The translations under genes and the position numbers were made by a program. A stretch of DNA of 56,272 nt. Source: Halolactibacillus miurensis. Lineage in GTDB: Bacteria; Bacillota; Bacilli; Bacillales; Amphibacillaceae. This document shows positions 8,206 through 15,566 of this stretch, piece by piece. Location: contig NZ_FPAI01000020.1 in assembly GCF_900116255.1 (NCBI RefSeq), positions 1-56,272 on the forward strand, given 5' to 3'. The notes beneath the pieces were generated by a model that was not told the origin of the DNA, did not search any database, and was given only the letters and a program-made list of their open reading frames with translations. The first letter of the stretch is position 1, and each line of letters begins with the position of its first letter.

Positions 8206-8426
8206 GGATGTTTTAATCCTTTCGATAAAGGTAATAGTACATATTAGGGGATGACTTTAGGGAGAAAGATAAAATTATAATATGACTCTGAGACGTGTAA
8301 ATTTACTTCTTTTTTAAATAGAATGGTAAGTTTTAGTTTTATAAAATGTACTGGTCTTGTATTTAAAAAACAAAATACTTGTGCATATGAATGGCGATTA
8401 CATATCAAAAGAAAGGAAGTATGATT

Positions 8427-8471
8427 ATGACTTTTAAAATCATTATACATGAGAGAAATGACAGAGTATGA
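8427..8471 (+). other. 14-codon leader ORF overlapping the next start
   Basis: After AAAGGAAG, an ATG at 8427 opens MTFKIIIHERNDRV and stops at 8469-8471, inside the start region of the GNAT-like gene in a different frame. It may supply termination-reinitiation for the downstream gene, or mark a small indel at its N-terminus. Confidence 0.35.
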
Positions 8472-9279
8472 GTTATATCAACTTATGGAGTTACCTAATG
8501 AGGTAGCAAATTTGTTGCTAGATTATAAAGAGAGAAGAGATATAACCATTCCTCTGTCGATTAGAAATAAGATTCTAAATCCGAAGACATGGGATGAGGG
8601 GATTTCTGACCTCGAAAAGTTACTTGTAAATGATAACGATGGCATTGGTGTTCTGTGGGAATTATTGTATATCGTAAGGGCCTATTCATATTATGAATAT
8701 ATCAACCGATTCATTCCACTAGATATATTTATAGCTACGATGAAGTTTTGTACTCGCTTTCTTCATGAACATTATGAGACTTTTAATACTTATAAGTTCA
8801 TTTGGGCGTGGTGGTTTCCAAGACAAATAGCACTTAAAGAATTCCGCATAGGTTCTTTAGAATATGAGTTTATTGAAGGTGAAGAAAAAGAAATCGCTAT
8901 CCATATACCTTCTGACGCTAATCTAAATCCTAACGCTATCATCACGTCATTACGTGAATTCATAGAATTCCAGCAAGACTATTTCCCTGAGTGGAAGAAC
9001 ACTCCCCTCACCTGTAATACGTGGATGTTAATGCCGGAAATCGCTAATTTAATTAATAAAGAGAGTAATCTCGTCTTCTTTCAGAACCTTTTCACTGTTG
9101 ATGACATTCGTTATGACGAAACTTGGTATATGGATTGGATATATCCAGGTTATAAAGGGAACAAAGAATCTTTACCTGAAGACACATCACTCCAAAGAAA
9201 TTTAAAGCAACATTTATTATTAGGTGAAAAATTCGGTATCGCTAAAGGGCATATTTCTTCCATTAAAGATATTTTATAA
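8449..9279 (+). CDS. Acyltransferase-domain protein with GNAT-like C-terminus
   Basis: The 276-residue protein matches my memory of a family with an N-terminal helical domain and a C-terminal GNAT-like fold. Diagnostic stretches are FRIGSLEYEFI, IAIHIPSDANLNP, the FFPE-like QDYFPEW and CNTWMLMPEI, followed by NLVFFQNLFTV. In this family the C-terminal half resembles an acyltransferase but the acceptor is unknown. The start is ambiguous: ATG at 8449 or 8458, neither with a good ribosome site. The good site (AAAGGAAG) precedes a short overlapping ORF at 8427-8471. Confidence 0.7.
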   Translation: MREMTEYELYQLMELPNEVANLLLDYKERRDITIPLSIRNKILNPKTWDEGISDLEKLLVNDNDGIGVLWELLYIVRAYSYYEYINRFIPLDIFIATMKFCTRFLHEHYETFNTYKFIWAWWFPRQIALKEFRIGSLEYEFIEGEEKEIAIHIPSDANLNPNAIITSLREFIEFQQDYFPEWKNTPLTCNTWMLMPEIANLINKESNLVFFQNLFTVDDIRYDETWYMDWIYPGYKGNKESLPEDTSLQRNLKQHLLLGEKFGIAKGHISSIKDIL

Positions 9280-9361
9280 TTTTTTATCTATCAGTAAAAA
9301 ATGCACCTTAAACTATTATAACTATTTAAAAAAATGTAATATTTTTAGAAAGGATGATTCG

Positions 9362-10012
9362 ATGAAAGTATTAGTAGTAGGAGCAAACGGACAAGTTGGT
9401 CAGCACGTTGTTGATCACTTACACGACGCACCAGGTGTCTCTGTCAGAGCGATGGTGAGAAAAGAAGACCAACAAAAAGCATTATTACAACGAGGTATTG
9501 ATGCCGTTTGTGTTGATTTAGAAGACGATATTCCAAGTATTAAACGCGTCTATCAAGATATTGATGCGGTCATTTTTGCGGCGGGTTCTGGTCCTAATAC
9601 CGGAGCAGATAAAACGATGACCATTGATTTAGACGGGGCAGTTAAGACAATCGAAGCCGCAAAACAAGCAGGGGTCAAGCGTTACGTGATGGTCAGCTCC
9701 TTTGACACGACACGTGACGCGATTCAGTCAGCACCTGAAGGATTCAAACCTTACGTGGTAGCAAAACACTTTGCGGATGATTGGCTACGAAGAAGTGGAT
9801 TAGATTATACAATTGTTCATCCAGGTCGACTGACAAATGATCAAGGAACCGGAGAAGTTCATATAAAAGAAACAGTAGATGCCGGTGAAGTACCGAGAGA
9901 AGACATCGCGACCATTCTTGTTGAAACGGTTCAAAACGATCATTTAATCGGACGAGAGTTTCAAGTGATTGGTGGAAAGACACCAATCAAAGAAGCATTA
10001 AAAAGCGTTTAA
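9362..10012 (+). CDS. NAD(P)-binding atypical SDR family protein (YhfK/NmrA-like)
   Basis: The 216-residue protein begins MKVLVVGANGQVGQHVVDHL, a Rossmann GxxGxxG dinucleotide site. VIFAAGSGPNTG, YVMVSSFDT and YVVAKHFADDWLRRSGLDYTI follow, where the catalytic-type Tyr and Lys are reduced to an A-K pattern as in atypical SDRs. Members are predicted oxidoreductases or NAD(P)H sensors; no substrate can be given. The ATG at 9362, preceded by GAAAGGATG, is clearly the start. The gene is monocistronic with a terminator after it. Confidence 0.85.
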   Translation: MKVLVVGANGQVGQHVVDHLHDAPGVSVRAMVRKEDQQKALLQRGIDAVCVDLEDDIPSIKRVYQDIDAVIFAAGSGPNTGADKTMTIDLDGAVKTIEAAKQAGVKRYVMVSSFDTTRDAIQSAPEGFKPYVVAKHFADDWLRRSGLDYTIVHPGRLTNDQGTGEVHIKETVDAGEVPREDIATILVETVQNDHLIGREFQVIGGKTPIKEALKSV

Positions 10013-10048
10013 TAAAGCTGTTTAAATGCTATGTATTTGCATTAAAAT

Positions 10049-10097
10049 AAACAGATAAAAGCATGTGCCATTTACAGGCGCATGCTTTTATCTGTTT
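10049..10097. terminator. Bidirectional terminator
   Basis: AAACAGATAAAAGCATG pairs with CATGCTTTTATCTGTTT, and further pairs lie near the loop. It sits between the convergent SDR gene and the 80-residue minus-strand gene. Confidence 0.8.
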
Positions 10098-10115
10098 ATA
10101 TGAAAGTTACGTTTC

Positions 10116-10358
10116 CTAGCAACAAACTTCTTCATCATTCATATCGACAAGTGGTGTTTCAAAGTCACCGGCTTTGATTTGGTCAATCAGCGGCGTGACA
10201 TAGTTTTTAATGTTTTGAGGTTGGTTGTCAATCTCAGAAAGATTAAAATAGATAAAGCCTTTATCATGATCAAGACAAGCAATCGCAATATCATCTTCCA
10301 ATACTTTTGTTGTTACTATTCGACAAGATTTTCCCTTCGGTGCCAAGTCAGTTCCCAA
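10116..10358 (-). CDS. Small acidic protein of unknown function, C-terminal Cys pair
   Basis: This 80-residue protein begins at a TTG codon (10358) placed 8 bases after AAGGGGG, the only good ribosome site here. It contains IACLDHDKGFIYFNLSEID, mixed beta/alpha, and ends EEVCC, an unusual vicinal cysteine pair. No family recognised. The coding strand is supported by the site and by a terminator between it and the convergent neighbour; the opposite-strand frame in the same place lacks these. Confidence 0.6.
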   Translation of the reverse strand: MGTDLAPKGKSCRIVTTKVLEDDIAIACLDHDKGFIYFNLSEIDNQPQNIKNYVTPLIDQIKAGDFETPLVDMNDEEVCC

Positions 10359-10427
10359 AAGAAATGCCCCCTTAATTTTTAGTCGTTATTAGTGTAGCAC
10401 AAACAAGTGCGGATGTTTAGTGTCTCA

Positions 10428-10448
10428 GTCATACTTTCTTTGTATGAC
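10428..10448. promoter_or_regulatory. Inverted repeat in the divergent region upstream of the two-component system
   Basis: GTCATAC (10428-10434) and GTATGAC (10442-10448) form a perfect 7-bp repeat with a 7-base interval, between the small minus-strand gene and the response regulator promoter. It is a candidate operator for either. Confidence 0.35.
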
Positions 10449-10490
10449 ATTCATTCATTTTTGCGATGAAAGATGAGTGATTGTTTTTAA

Positions 10491-10520
10491 GTGACAGGTT
10501 GAAAGAGTATCCGCTATACT
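10491..10520 (+). promoter_or_regulatory. Candidate sigma-A promoter of the two-component operon
   Basis: GTGACA (10491-10496), an 18-base spacer and TATACT (10515-10520) lie about 80 bases before the response regulator start. Confidence 0.45.
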
Positions 10521-10597
10521 AGGTTATGTGCAACACTAAAAAAGTATACAAACAAGTCAATGATACGATTTTGAAAGTGAAGGAAGGAATTTTTAGC

Positions 10598-11272
10598 ATG
10601 ATAACGATTCTTGTGGCCGATGATGATCGTCATATTAGACAATTGATTCGATTATATTTAGAAAAAGAAAATTTTGTTGTGGTTGAAGCGTGTGATGGTG
10701 AAGAGGCACTCGACCAACTTGAAAAGAATCGGATTGACCTTGCGGTCATTGATGTGATGATGCCTCGAGTGAATGGAATAGAACTCGTTGAATCAATACG
10801 TATATTCAGTGACCTACCTATTTTATTAGTGACGGCCAAAGGTGAGTCAGATGATAAAGTGATAGGTTTTGAAGCGGGGACAGATGATTATTTAGTGAAA
10901 CCGTTTGACCCAATTGAACTTGTCTTACGGGTGAAAGCTTTACTCAAAAGACATCATGTCCTGCATGATAAAAAGCTAGAGATTAACAAGACGACGCTAG
11001 ATTTAGAACAATTGACCGTCACGACAGAACAGGCTGTTATTCAGCTAAAGAAAAAAGAAATGGCGTTGCTTTTTACTTTGGCAGAAGAGAAAGGACGAAT
11101 TTTAACGCGACAACAATTACTTGATAAAGTCTGGGGATATGATTATGAAGGTGATGAACGAACCGTGGATGTTCATATTAAACGCTTAAGAGAGAAAATG
11201 CATAACCTTCATGCATTTGAGATTGTGACAGTTAGAGGGCTTGGTTATCAATTAAAGGTTGAAGCACCATGA
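10598..11272 (+). CDS. OmpR-family response regulator (HssR-like)
   Basis: The 224-residue protein has a receiver domain with acidic pocket D8/D9, phosphoacceptor D52 (AVIDVMMP) and K103-type KPF. A winged-helix Trans_reg_C domain follows, ending RTVDVHIKRLREK and TVRGLGYQL. The stretch LLDKVWGYDYEGDERTVDVH closely resembles staphylococcal HssR, the heme-responsive activator. I start at the ATG at 10598, 9 bases after GAAGGAA; the longer frame from 10526 has no family support. It overlaps the kinase gene by 4 bases (ATGA). An HssR-box-like repeat lies just after this pair. The family is certain; the HssR assignment is tentative. Confidence 0.9.
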   Translation: MITILVADDDRHIRQLIRLYLEKENFVVVEACDGEEALDQLEKNRIDLAVIDVMMPRVNGIELVESIRIFSDLPILLVTAKGESDDKVIGFEAGTDDYLVKPFDPIELVLRVKALLKRHHVLHDKKLEINKTTLDLEQLTVTTEQAVIQLKKKEMALLFTLAEEKGRILTRQQLLDKVWGYDYEGDERTVDVHIKRLREKMHNLHAFEIVTVRGLGYQLKVEAP

Positions 11273-12588
11273 GAGAACATCTCTATTGGAAGTTCGTCTT
11301 AACTTTTCTTATCGGTGTATTAGGTAGTTTAATTCTGTCATACTATATTACAACAAGAATTGCTGGAGACGCTGATGAATACTATGAAGAATTAATTGAA
11401 GTGAGGCAAGGTATTATTCATGTCTATAAATTAGCCGGTGATGAGGAAAAAGAAAAAATCATGCCGATTTTAACAGACTTAGGAATAGATGCCACCTTGC
11501 TAAAAATAACTGATTTATCAAATGAATTAACCGAACGAGAAATGAATCAATTGCTCACTCAACAAGAAAACGATAATTACTTAATAAAGGACACCAAAAA
11601 TTTAACGCAAGCGATGTATTTAATGTTTGATCGTGAAGCGAAAGAAGTGTTGAAGGTTGATATTGATTTATCTGATGATTTAGCGAATCGGCGCCAAGTG
11701 ATGATTCGAACGCTGTTGTTTGTATTAGTTATCGGAAGTGTCTTTATCTTATTTGCCTCACGCTACTTTGTGAATAGTATTAAAAAGTTAACCGTCGCTG
11801 CAAAAGAAGTGACACGTGGAAACTTTGATGTTGACTTAAAGACAGAAAGAGAAGATGAAATTGGTCAATTGATGCATTCGTTTGACGACATGATTCAGAC
11901 ACTTAAATCAACAGATGAATCAAGAAAAGTGTTTGTTTCCAACGTATCTCATGAAATCCAGTCACCACTCACCTCGATTAAAGGCTATACAAAGGCAATT
12001 CAAGATGGCGTGATTGATCCGGAGGATGAGGCGAAATATTTAGCGATTATTTATCAAGAAGCGGATCGTCTCTCACGTTTGTCGACACATTTGTTAAAAC
12101 TCCAACGTCTGGATGATGACCATTTTACGTTAAACAAACAAACGTATCGACTGGATGAACAGATTCGGTCCATTGTCCTTACGACAGCTCCGTTATGGCA
12201 AGAAAAAGATTTATCGGTCCATGTTGATTTAGAACCGTTGAGTTTGGAATTAGATGAAGATCTTATGGAGTTAGTCTGGATTAATTTAATAACGAATGCG
12301 ATTAAGTTTACTGATCCTGGTGGCTCAATCGATATTAACTATTATTTAGAACATGATCGTCGCGTGATTCGCATCCATGATACCGGATGCGGCATTCCAA
12401 AAGATAAGCTACCCTATATTTTTGATCGCTTTTACAAAGTTGATGATGCCAGAACAGAAAAAAATGCGGGTAGTGGACTTGGTCTAGCCATTGTCAAAAA
12501 AATCATTCACTTACATGGCGGTGATGTCCAAGTCGTGAGTGATCAAAATCAAGGCACAACTTTTTTTGTGAGATTAAAAAAATATTAA
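11269..12588 (+). CDS. Membrane sensor histidine kinase (HssS-like)
   Basis: The 439-residue kinase has two membrane helices (about 9-29 and 146-166) around a 115-residue sensor domain, then HAMP (about 167-215). HisKA has phosphoacceptor H228 (SNVSHEIQSPL), and the ATPase domain has an N box (LITNAIKFT), G1 (HDTGCGIP), F box (IFDRFYK) and G2 (GSGLGLAI). HEIQSP replaces the more usual HELRTP. Domain size and order fit HssS of Gram-positive bacteria, which senses heme stress, but many OmpR-type kinases look alike. It is translationally coupled to the regulator upstream. Confidence 0.88.
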   Translation: MREHLYWKFVLTFLIGVLGSLILSYYITTRIAGDADEYYEELIEVRQGIIHVYKLAGDEEKEKIMPILTDLGIDATLLKITDLSNELTEREMNQLLTQQENDNYLIKDTKNLTQAMYLMFDREAKEVLKVDIDLSDDLANRRQVMIRTLLFVLVIGSVFILFASRYFVNSIKKLTVAAKEVTRGNFDVDLKTEREDEIGQLMHSFDDMIQTLKSTDESRKVFVSNVSHEIQSPLTSIKGYTKAIQDGVIDPEDEAKYLAIIYQEADRLSRLSTHLLKLQRLDDDHFTLNKQTYRLDEQIRSIVLTTAPLWQEKDLSVHVDLEPLSLELDEDLMELVWINLITNAIKFTDPGGSIDINYYLEHDRRVIRIHDTGCGIPKDKLPYIFDRFYKVDDARTEKNAGSGLGLAIVKKIIHLHGGDVQVVSDQNQGTTFFVRLKKY

Positions 12589-12591
12589 TGA

Positions 12592-12624
12592 GTTCATATT
12601 CAGTTCACATTCAATCGGTATACT
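12592..12624 (+). promoter_or_regulatory. HssR-box-like direct repeat and -10 element
   Basis: GTTCATATT (12592-12600), two bases, then GTTCACATT (12603-12611) form a direct repeat with an 11-base period. This is nearly identical to the GTTCATATT-N2-GTTCATATT target described for staphylococcal HssR. A TATACT -10 follows at 12619-12624 and no good -35 exists, as expected for an activated promoter. The repeat drives the 50-codon ORF and the YugP-like gene. Confidence 0.6.
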
Positions 12625-12656
12625 ATCTTTAGAAACAAAGAGAGGATGAATGAGGA

Positions 12657-12809
12657 ATGTGTGACGATACAATTCAACAGACTCACTTGATAAGAGGCTT
12701 TACATTACAACCATCAAAGTTAGAGCGGTTGATGCATCAATTAAAAAAATTAGGCGTAAAAGCTGACATTGTAACTTACAATAAAACAACAAAGGGACGT
12801 GACAACTAA
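12657..12809 (+). CDS. 50-residue small protein coupled to the YugP-like gene
   Basis: The ATG at 12657 opens a 50-residue frame starting MCDDTIQQTHLIRGFTL and ending TTKGRDN. Its stop codon overlaps the next start (TAATG), which is translational coupling. It is preceded by AGAGGATGAATGAGGA and by the HssR-like promoter. It is soluble, slightly basic and has one cysteine. I recognise no family, but the start context and coupling make it a real gene in my judgement. The LKKLGVKADIVTY end looks like a small alpha/beta fold. Confidence 0.6.
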   Translation: MCDDTIQQTHLIRGFTLQPSKLERLMHQLKKLGVKADIVTYNKTTKGRDN

Positions 12810-13492
12810 TGTTTTTCTTCCATCCAATGGACTTTTTAATTTTCATCGCTTTTGGTATTGCGATGTGGGCACAGTCAAAAGTAAAAGGAAACTTTCATAA
12901 ATATAGCCGTGTTCAGGCATCGGCTCAATTAACAGGTGTTCAAGTGGCGCGAGCCATTTTAGATAAGCACGGCTTATACGATGTGACAATTGAACGGTCA
13001 AATCGTGGTGACTTATCAGACCATTATGATCCCCGCTCAAAAACAGTCAGATTATCTGGTCCTGTTTATAGCGGTGCTTCCGTTTCTTCATTATCCATTG
13101 CGGCGCACGAGGTTGGTCATGCGATCCAGCATGCGGAAAGCTATAGTATGTTGAAGTTTCGTTCAGCCCTATTTCCAGCGGCAAATATCGGATCTAGAAT
13201 GGCACCATGGTTATTGATACTTGGTTTCTTTACTTTTGAGCCGCTGATTGGTGTTGGTATCGGCTTATTCTCAGCTGCGGTGTTGTTTCAACTGGTGACG
13301 TTACCCGTAGAGTATGATGCGTCTCACCGTGCGAAAGTTGAGTTAGAGGAATTAAACTTCGTCTCTCCGCAAGAAAAAGTAGGGGTTGGTAAGGTGCTTA
13401 ATGCGGCAGCATTAACCTATGTCGCTTCAGCCGCCATTGCTGTTTTACAATTACTTAAATTCGTCATGATTTTTGCAGGTAGAGATGATTAA
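12809..13492 (+). CDS. yugP: YugP-family membrane zinc metallopeptidase
   Basis: The 227-residue protein has an N-terminal membrane helix (about 7-22) and the zincin motif AAHEVGHAIQHAE (H100, E101, H104). Two further hydrophobic segments follow (about 128-165 and 195-222), and LPVEYDAS carries the likely third ligand region. This is the DUF/Peptidase_M family of B. subtilis YugP, a putative membrane protease of unknown substrate. It shares a transcript with the preceding small ORF and a terminator follows directly. If the upstream repeat is an HssR site, the peptidase would be part of a heme-stress response. Confidence 0.88.
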   Translation: MFFFHPMDFLIFIAFGIAMWAQSKVKGNFHKYSRVQASAQLTGVQVARAILDKHGLYDVTIERSNRGDLSDHYDPRSKTVRLSGPVYSGASVSSLSIAAHEVGHAIQHAESYSMLKFRSALFPAANIGSRMAPWLLILGFFTFEPLIGVGIGLFSAAVLFQLVTLPVEYDASHRAKVELEELNFVSPQEKVGVGKVLNAAALTYVASAAIAVLQLLKFVMIFAGRDD

Positions 13493-13503
13493 ATGATTTT
13501 TAG

Positions 13504-13544
13504 AACACTCCAGATGATGCAAGATTGATCTTCTGGAGTGTTTT
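13504..13544 (+). terminator. Rho-independent terminator after the YugP gene
   Basis: AACACTCCAGA pairs with TCTGGAGTGTT around a 17-base loop and is followed by TTTT. Confidence 0.85.
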
Positions 13545-13739
13545 ACTGTTTTAATTACATTTTCCATGACTGAAGTCATAGTTGTGATTCGTATATTCTA
13601 TACTTACATAGTGCTATCGTTTTATCGATGAGCTAAAAGGGAATAGTTTTAAATAATACGACACTTTTACTATGATGATTAAAAACCCTAGGTACATAAG
13701 AGATAATAGAAAGAGTGTTTAGAGAAGAAGGTGAAGAAA

Positions 13740-14408
13740 ATGCCCACAATACAAGCGGTAAAAGAAAATTATACTGACGCTCTACTGAATGGCCATACAC
13801 GAGAAGCTTATGACGTCATCAAAGCAGCGTTAAATAATCAATACTCATTAATTGATGTGTATACGGTCATTGCGGATGCGATGTACAGTATTGGTGACTT
13901 GTGGGAAACGAATGATATTTCCATTGCACAAGAGCATGCAGCAACAGCGATTACTCAGTTCGTTTTAACACAAATCAGTGCAGAGTCAATCAAGACTTTT
14001 ACACTTGAAGGAAAAAAGGCGGTTGTATTTTCTATTGAATCGAATACGCATTATTTAGGCATTCAAATGATAAAAAATCTGTTTAATGTGTATCAAATTC
14101 AAACATTCGATTTTGGCCCGAATGTGCCTAATAGCGATATTATTGAACGAATTGAAACACTTGGTGTTGACGTTGTTGCTTATTCAGTTACGATGTCAGA
14201 ACATATTGATAAAGCAGTAGAATTAAGTGAGACGTTAAAAAGATTAGATCCGTTAACACGTCCAGTGATTATCGTCGGGGGATACGCGTTTCATCGAGAT
14301 GAAACGTTACTTAGGCATGTTTTCTATGATTATTACTTTAAAACAATTAAAGATTTAAGTGGTTGGTTAGAAGAAGGGAAAAGTTTTGTGAAAAAGAAGA
14401 CATCGTAA
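13740..14408 (+). CDS. Stand-alone cobalamin-binding protein with CarH-like photoreceptor motif
   Basis: The 222-residue protein has a four-helix B12-binding-2 cap (about 1-80) and a Rossmann-type B12-binding domain (about 90-215). The cap holds W55 followed by nine residues and E65-H66, which is the Wx9EH motif known from CarH, the adenosylcobalamin light sensor. The Rossmann domain holds NTHYLG, equivalent to the DxHxxG lower-ligand motif with His104 kept and Asp changed to Asn. CarH's upper histidine after W is Glu here. Unlike CarH there is no MerR DNA-binding domain. I start at the ATG at 13740, after GAAGGTGA; a GTG at 13731 is in frame. A GGDEF gene follows after 68 bases with no terminator. 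Confidence 0.85.
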   Translation: MPTIQAVKENYTDALLNGHTREAYDVIKAALNNQYSLIDVYTVIADAMYSIGDLWETNDISIAQEHAATAITQFVLTQISAESIKTFTLEGKKAVVFSIESNTHYLGIQMIKNLFNVYQIQTFDFGPNVPNSDIIERIETLGVDVVAYSVTMSEHIDKAVELSETLKRLDPLTRPVIIVGGYAFHRDETLLRHVFYDYYFKTIKDLSGWLEEGKSFVKKKTS

Positions 14409-14476
14409 CTTATTTGAAAAATGTTGATAAATAGACATTCAAAATATAAATATGCGGATATTAGGTGGTGTAGCTA

Positions 14477-15391
14477 ATGGTAGAACGAGTGCAAGATGGC
14501 TTTTTAGAAGCCATAAGTGATGTAGGTGTGACGGGTGTTCTTGTGAATACAAACGGTGAGATTTTACACTTATTCGGAAAAGACATTAAAGTTACGCTTA
14601 ATCAGACAACGATCTTTGAAAGCGTAGACAGTTATTCGAAAAAGCGACTAATTAACATTTTAATGGAAGATAAATCAATAGGGACGACTGATATTTATAT
14701 GAAGTTAGCTAAACAAGAAGAGGCAGTCGCTTATTTTTTGAAATATGTAAAGACAGAACGAGGATATTGGTTGATTTTTGTCCCTTACCCTGATCAATAC
14801 GGTAAGATGGTTGAAAACATGTTAGATGCTAATTCAGAATTGACACGTTTATTTGAAGAAAAACTTAGCTTAGAAATGGAATTAAAGATTAAAGTGAACG
14901 AATTAAAAATAGCGAGTATTACAGATCCGTTAACGAAACTGTATAATCGTCAGTATTTTTATGAATACCTTGAAAAGTTAGTACAAGAGGTAGCCTGGAA
15001 AGTTGTGACACTTATTATGGTGGATTTCAATGATTTTAAACGAATCAATGATGAATTTGGACATAAGGCTGGGGATACACTCTTAATAAGTTTTGCGGAT
15101 ATGATAAAAGAGCATTGTCATAAGGGATTTCGCTTTGGCGGGGATGAGTTTGTCGTTGTGTCACTAGATAAAAGTGAGACTGACATTCGTCACAACTTAG
15201 AAAAAATCAATCAAGCGTTCAAGCAACAAACAGATATCGTCACACTCTCATATGGTATGGTGCGTATTGAAAGTGACATAAAAGACGATTTAGCAAATAA
15301 AGTTATGGTAGACCGCATGTTACGTGAAGCGGATATGAGAATGTATCAACATAAAAGGGAAGTCAAAAAGAATCGAGACAGTTATAGATAA
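14477..15391 (+). CDS. GGDEF-domain protein (putative diguanylate cyclase)
   Basis: The 304-residue protein has an N-terminal PAS-like region (about 10-110, VGVTGVLVNTNGEILHLFG), a short coiled coil (about 118-145) and a GGDEF domain (about 146-300). The domain opens with DPLTKLYNR, has metal-site D183 (MVDFNDFKRIND) and an intact GGDEF at 221-225 (FRFGGDEFVVV). No RxxD inhibitory site is seen five residues upstream, so product inhibition is unlikely. It should make cyclic-di-GMP in the cytoplasm. The partner upstream is a B12-binding protein, which suggests light or cobalamin control of the cyclase. AGGTGGTG precedes the ATG and a terminator follows. Confidence 0.88.
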   Translation: MVERVQDGFLEAISDVGVTGVLVNTNGEILHLFGKDIKVTLNQTTIFESVDSYSKKRLINILMEDKSIGTTDIYMKLAKQEEAVAYFLKYVKTERGYWLIFVPYPDQYGKMVENMLDANSELTRLFEEKLSLEMELKIKVNELKIASITDPLTKLYNRQYFYEYLEKLVQEVAWKVVTLIMVDFNDFKRINDEFGHKAGDTLLISFADMIKEHCHKGFRFGGDEFVVVSLDKSETDIRHNLEKINQAFKQQTDIVTLSYGMVRIESDIKDDLANKVMVDRMLREADMRMYQHKREVKKNRDSYR

Positions 15392-15395
15392 AAAG

Positions 15396-15433
15396 CAATC
15401 ATCTATCTTAAATAGTGTAGATAATTGTTTTTT
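15396..15433 (+). terminator. Terminator after the GGDEF gene
   Basis: CAATCATCTA pairs with TAGATAATTG (one mismatch) and TTTTTT follows at 15428-15433. Confidence 0.75.
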
Positions 15434-15566
15434 GCTATTGCGGGGATTTTTTTAAGATTGAGAACCGATAGTGATTAATTGCGTTTTTTAAACCGAAAGG
15501 TTAAAATACTCTTATTGGATCATTGTTCAATAAAGCACAAATATCAATATTAGAGGGGGACACAAC

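Noticed and set aside
8244-8450. Minus-strand 68-codon ORF in the gap after the radical SAM gene, considered as a peptide precursor
   Set aside because: It has no ribosome site, no leader-core pattern and AT-driven composition.
13566-13579. ATGACTGAAGTCAT palindrome before the B12-binding gene
   Set aside because: Short, with a two-base loop, and far from the start; too weak to call an operator.
15434-15566. HssR-type repeat before the HrtB-like gene
   Set aside because: No GTTCATATT-like repeat is present; the nearest element (TTGGATCATTGTTCAA) is too imperfect.
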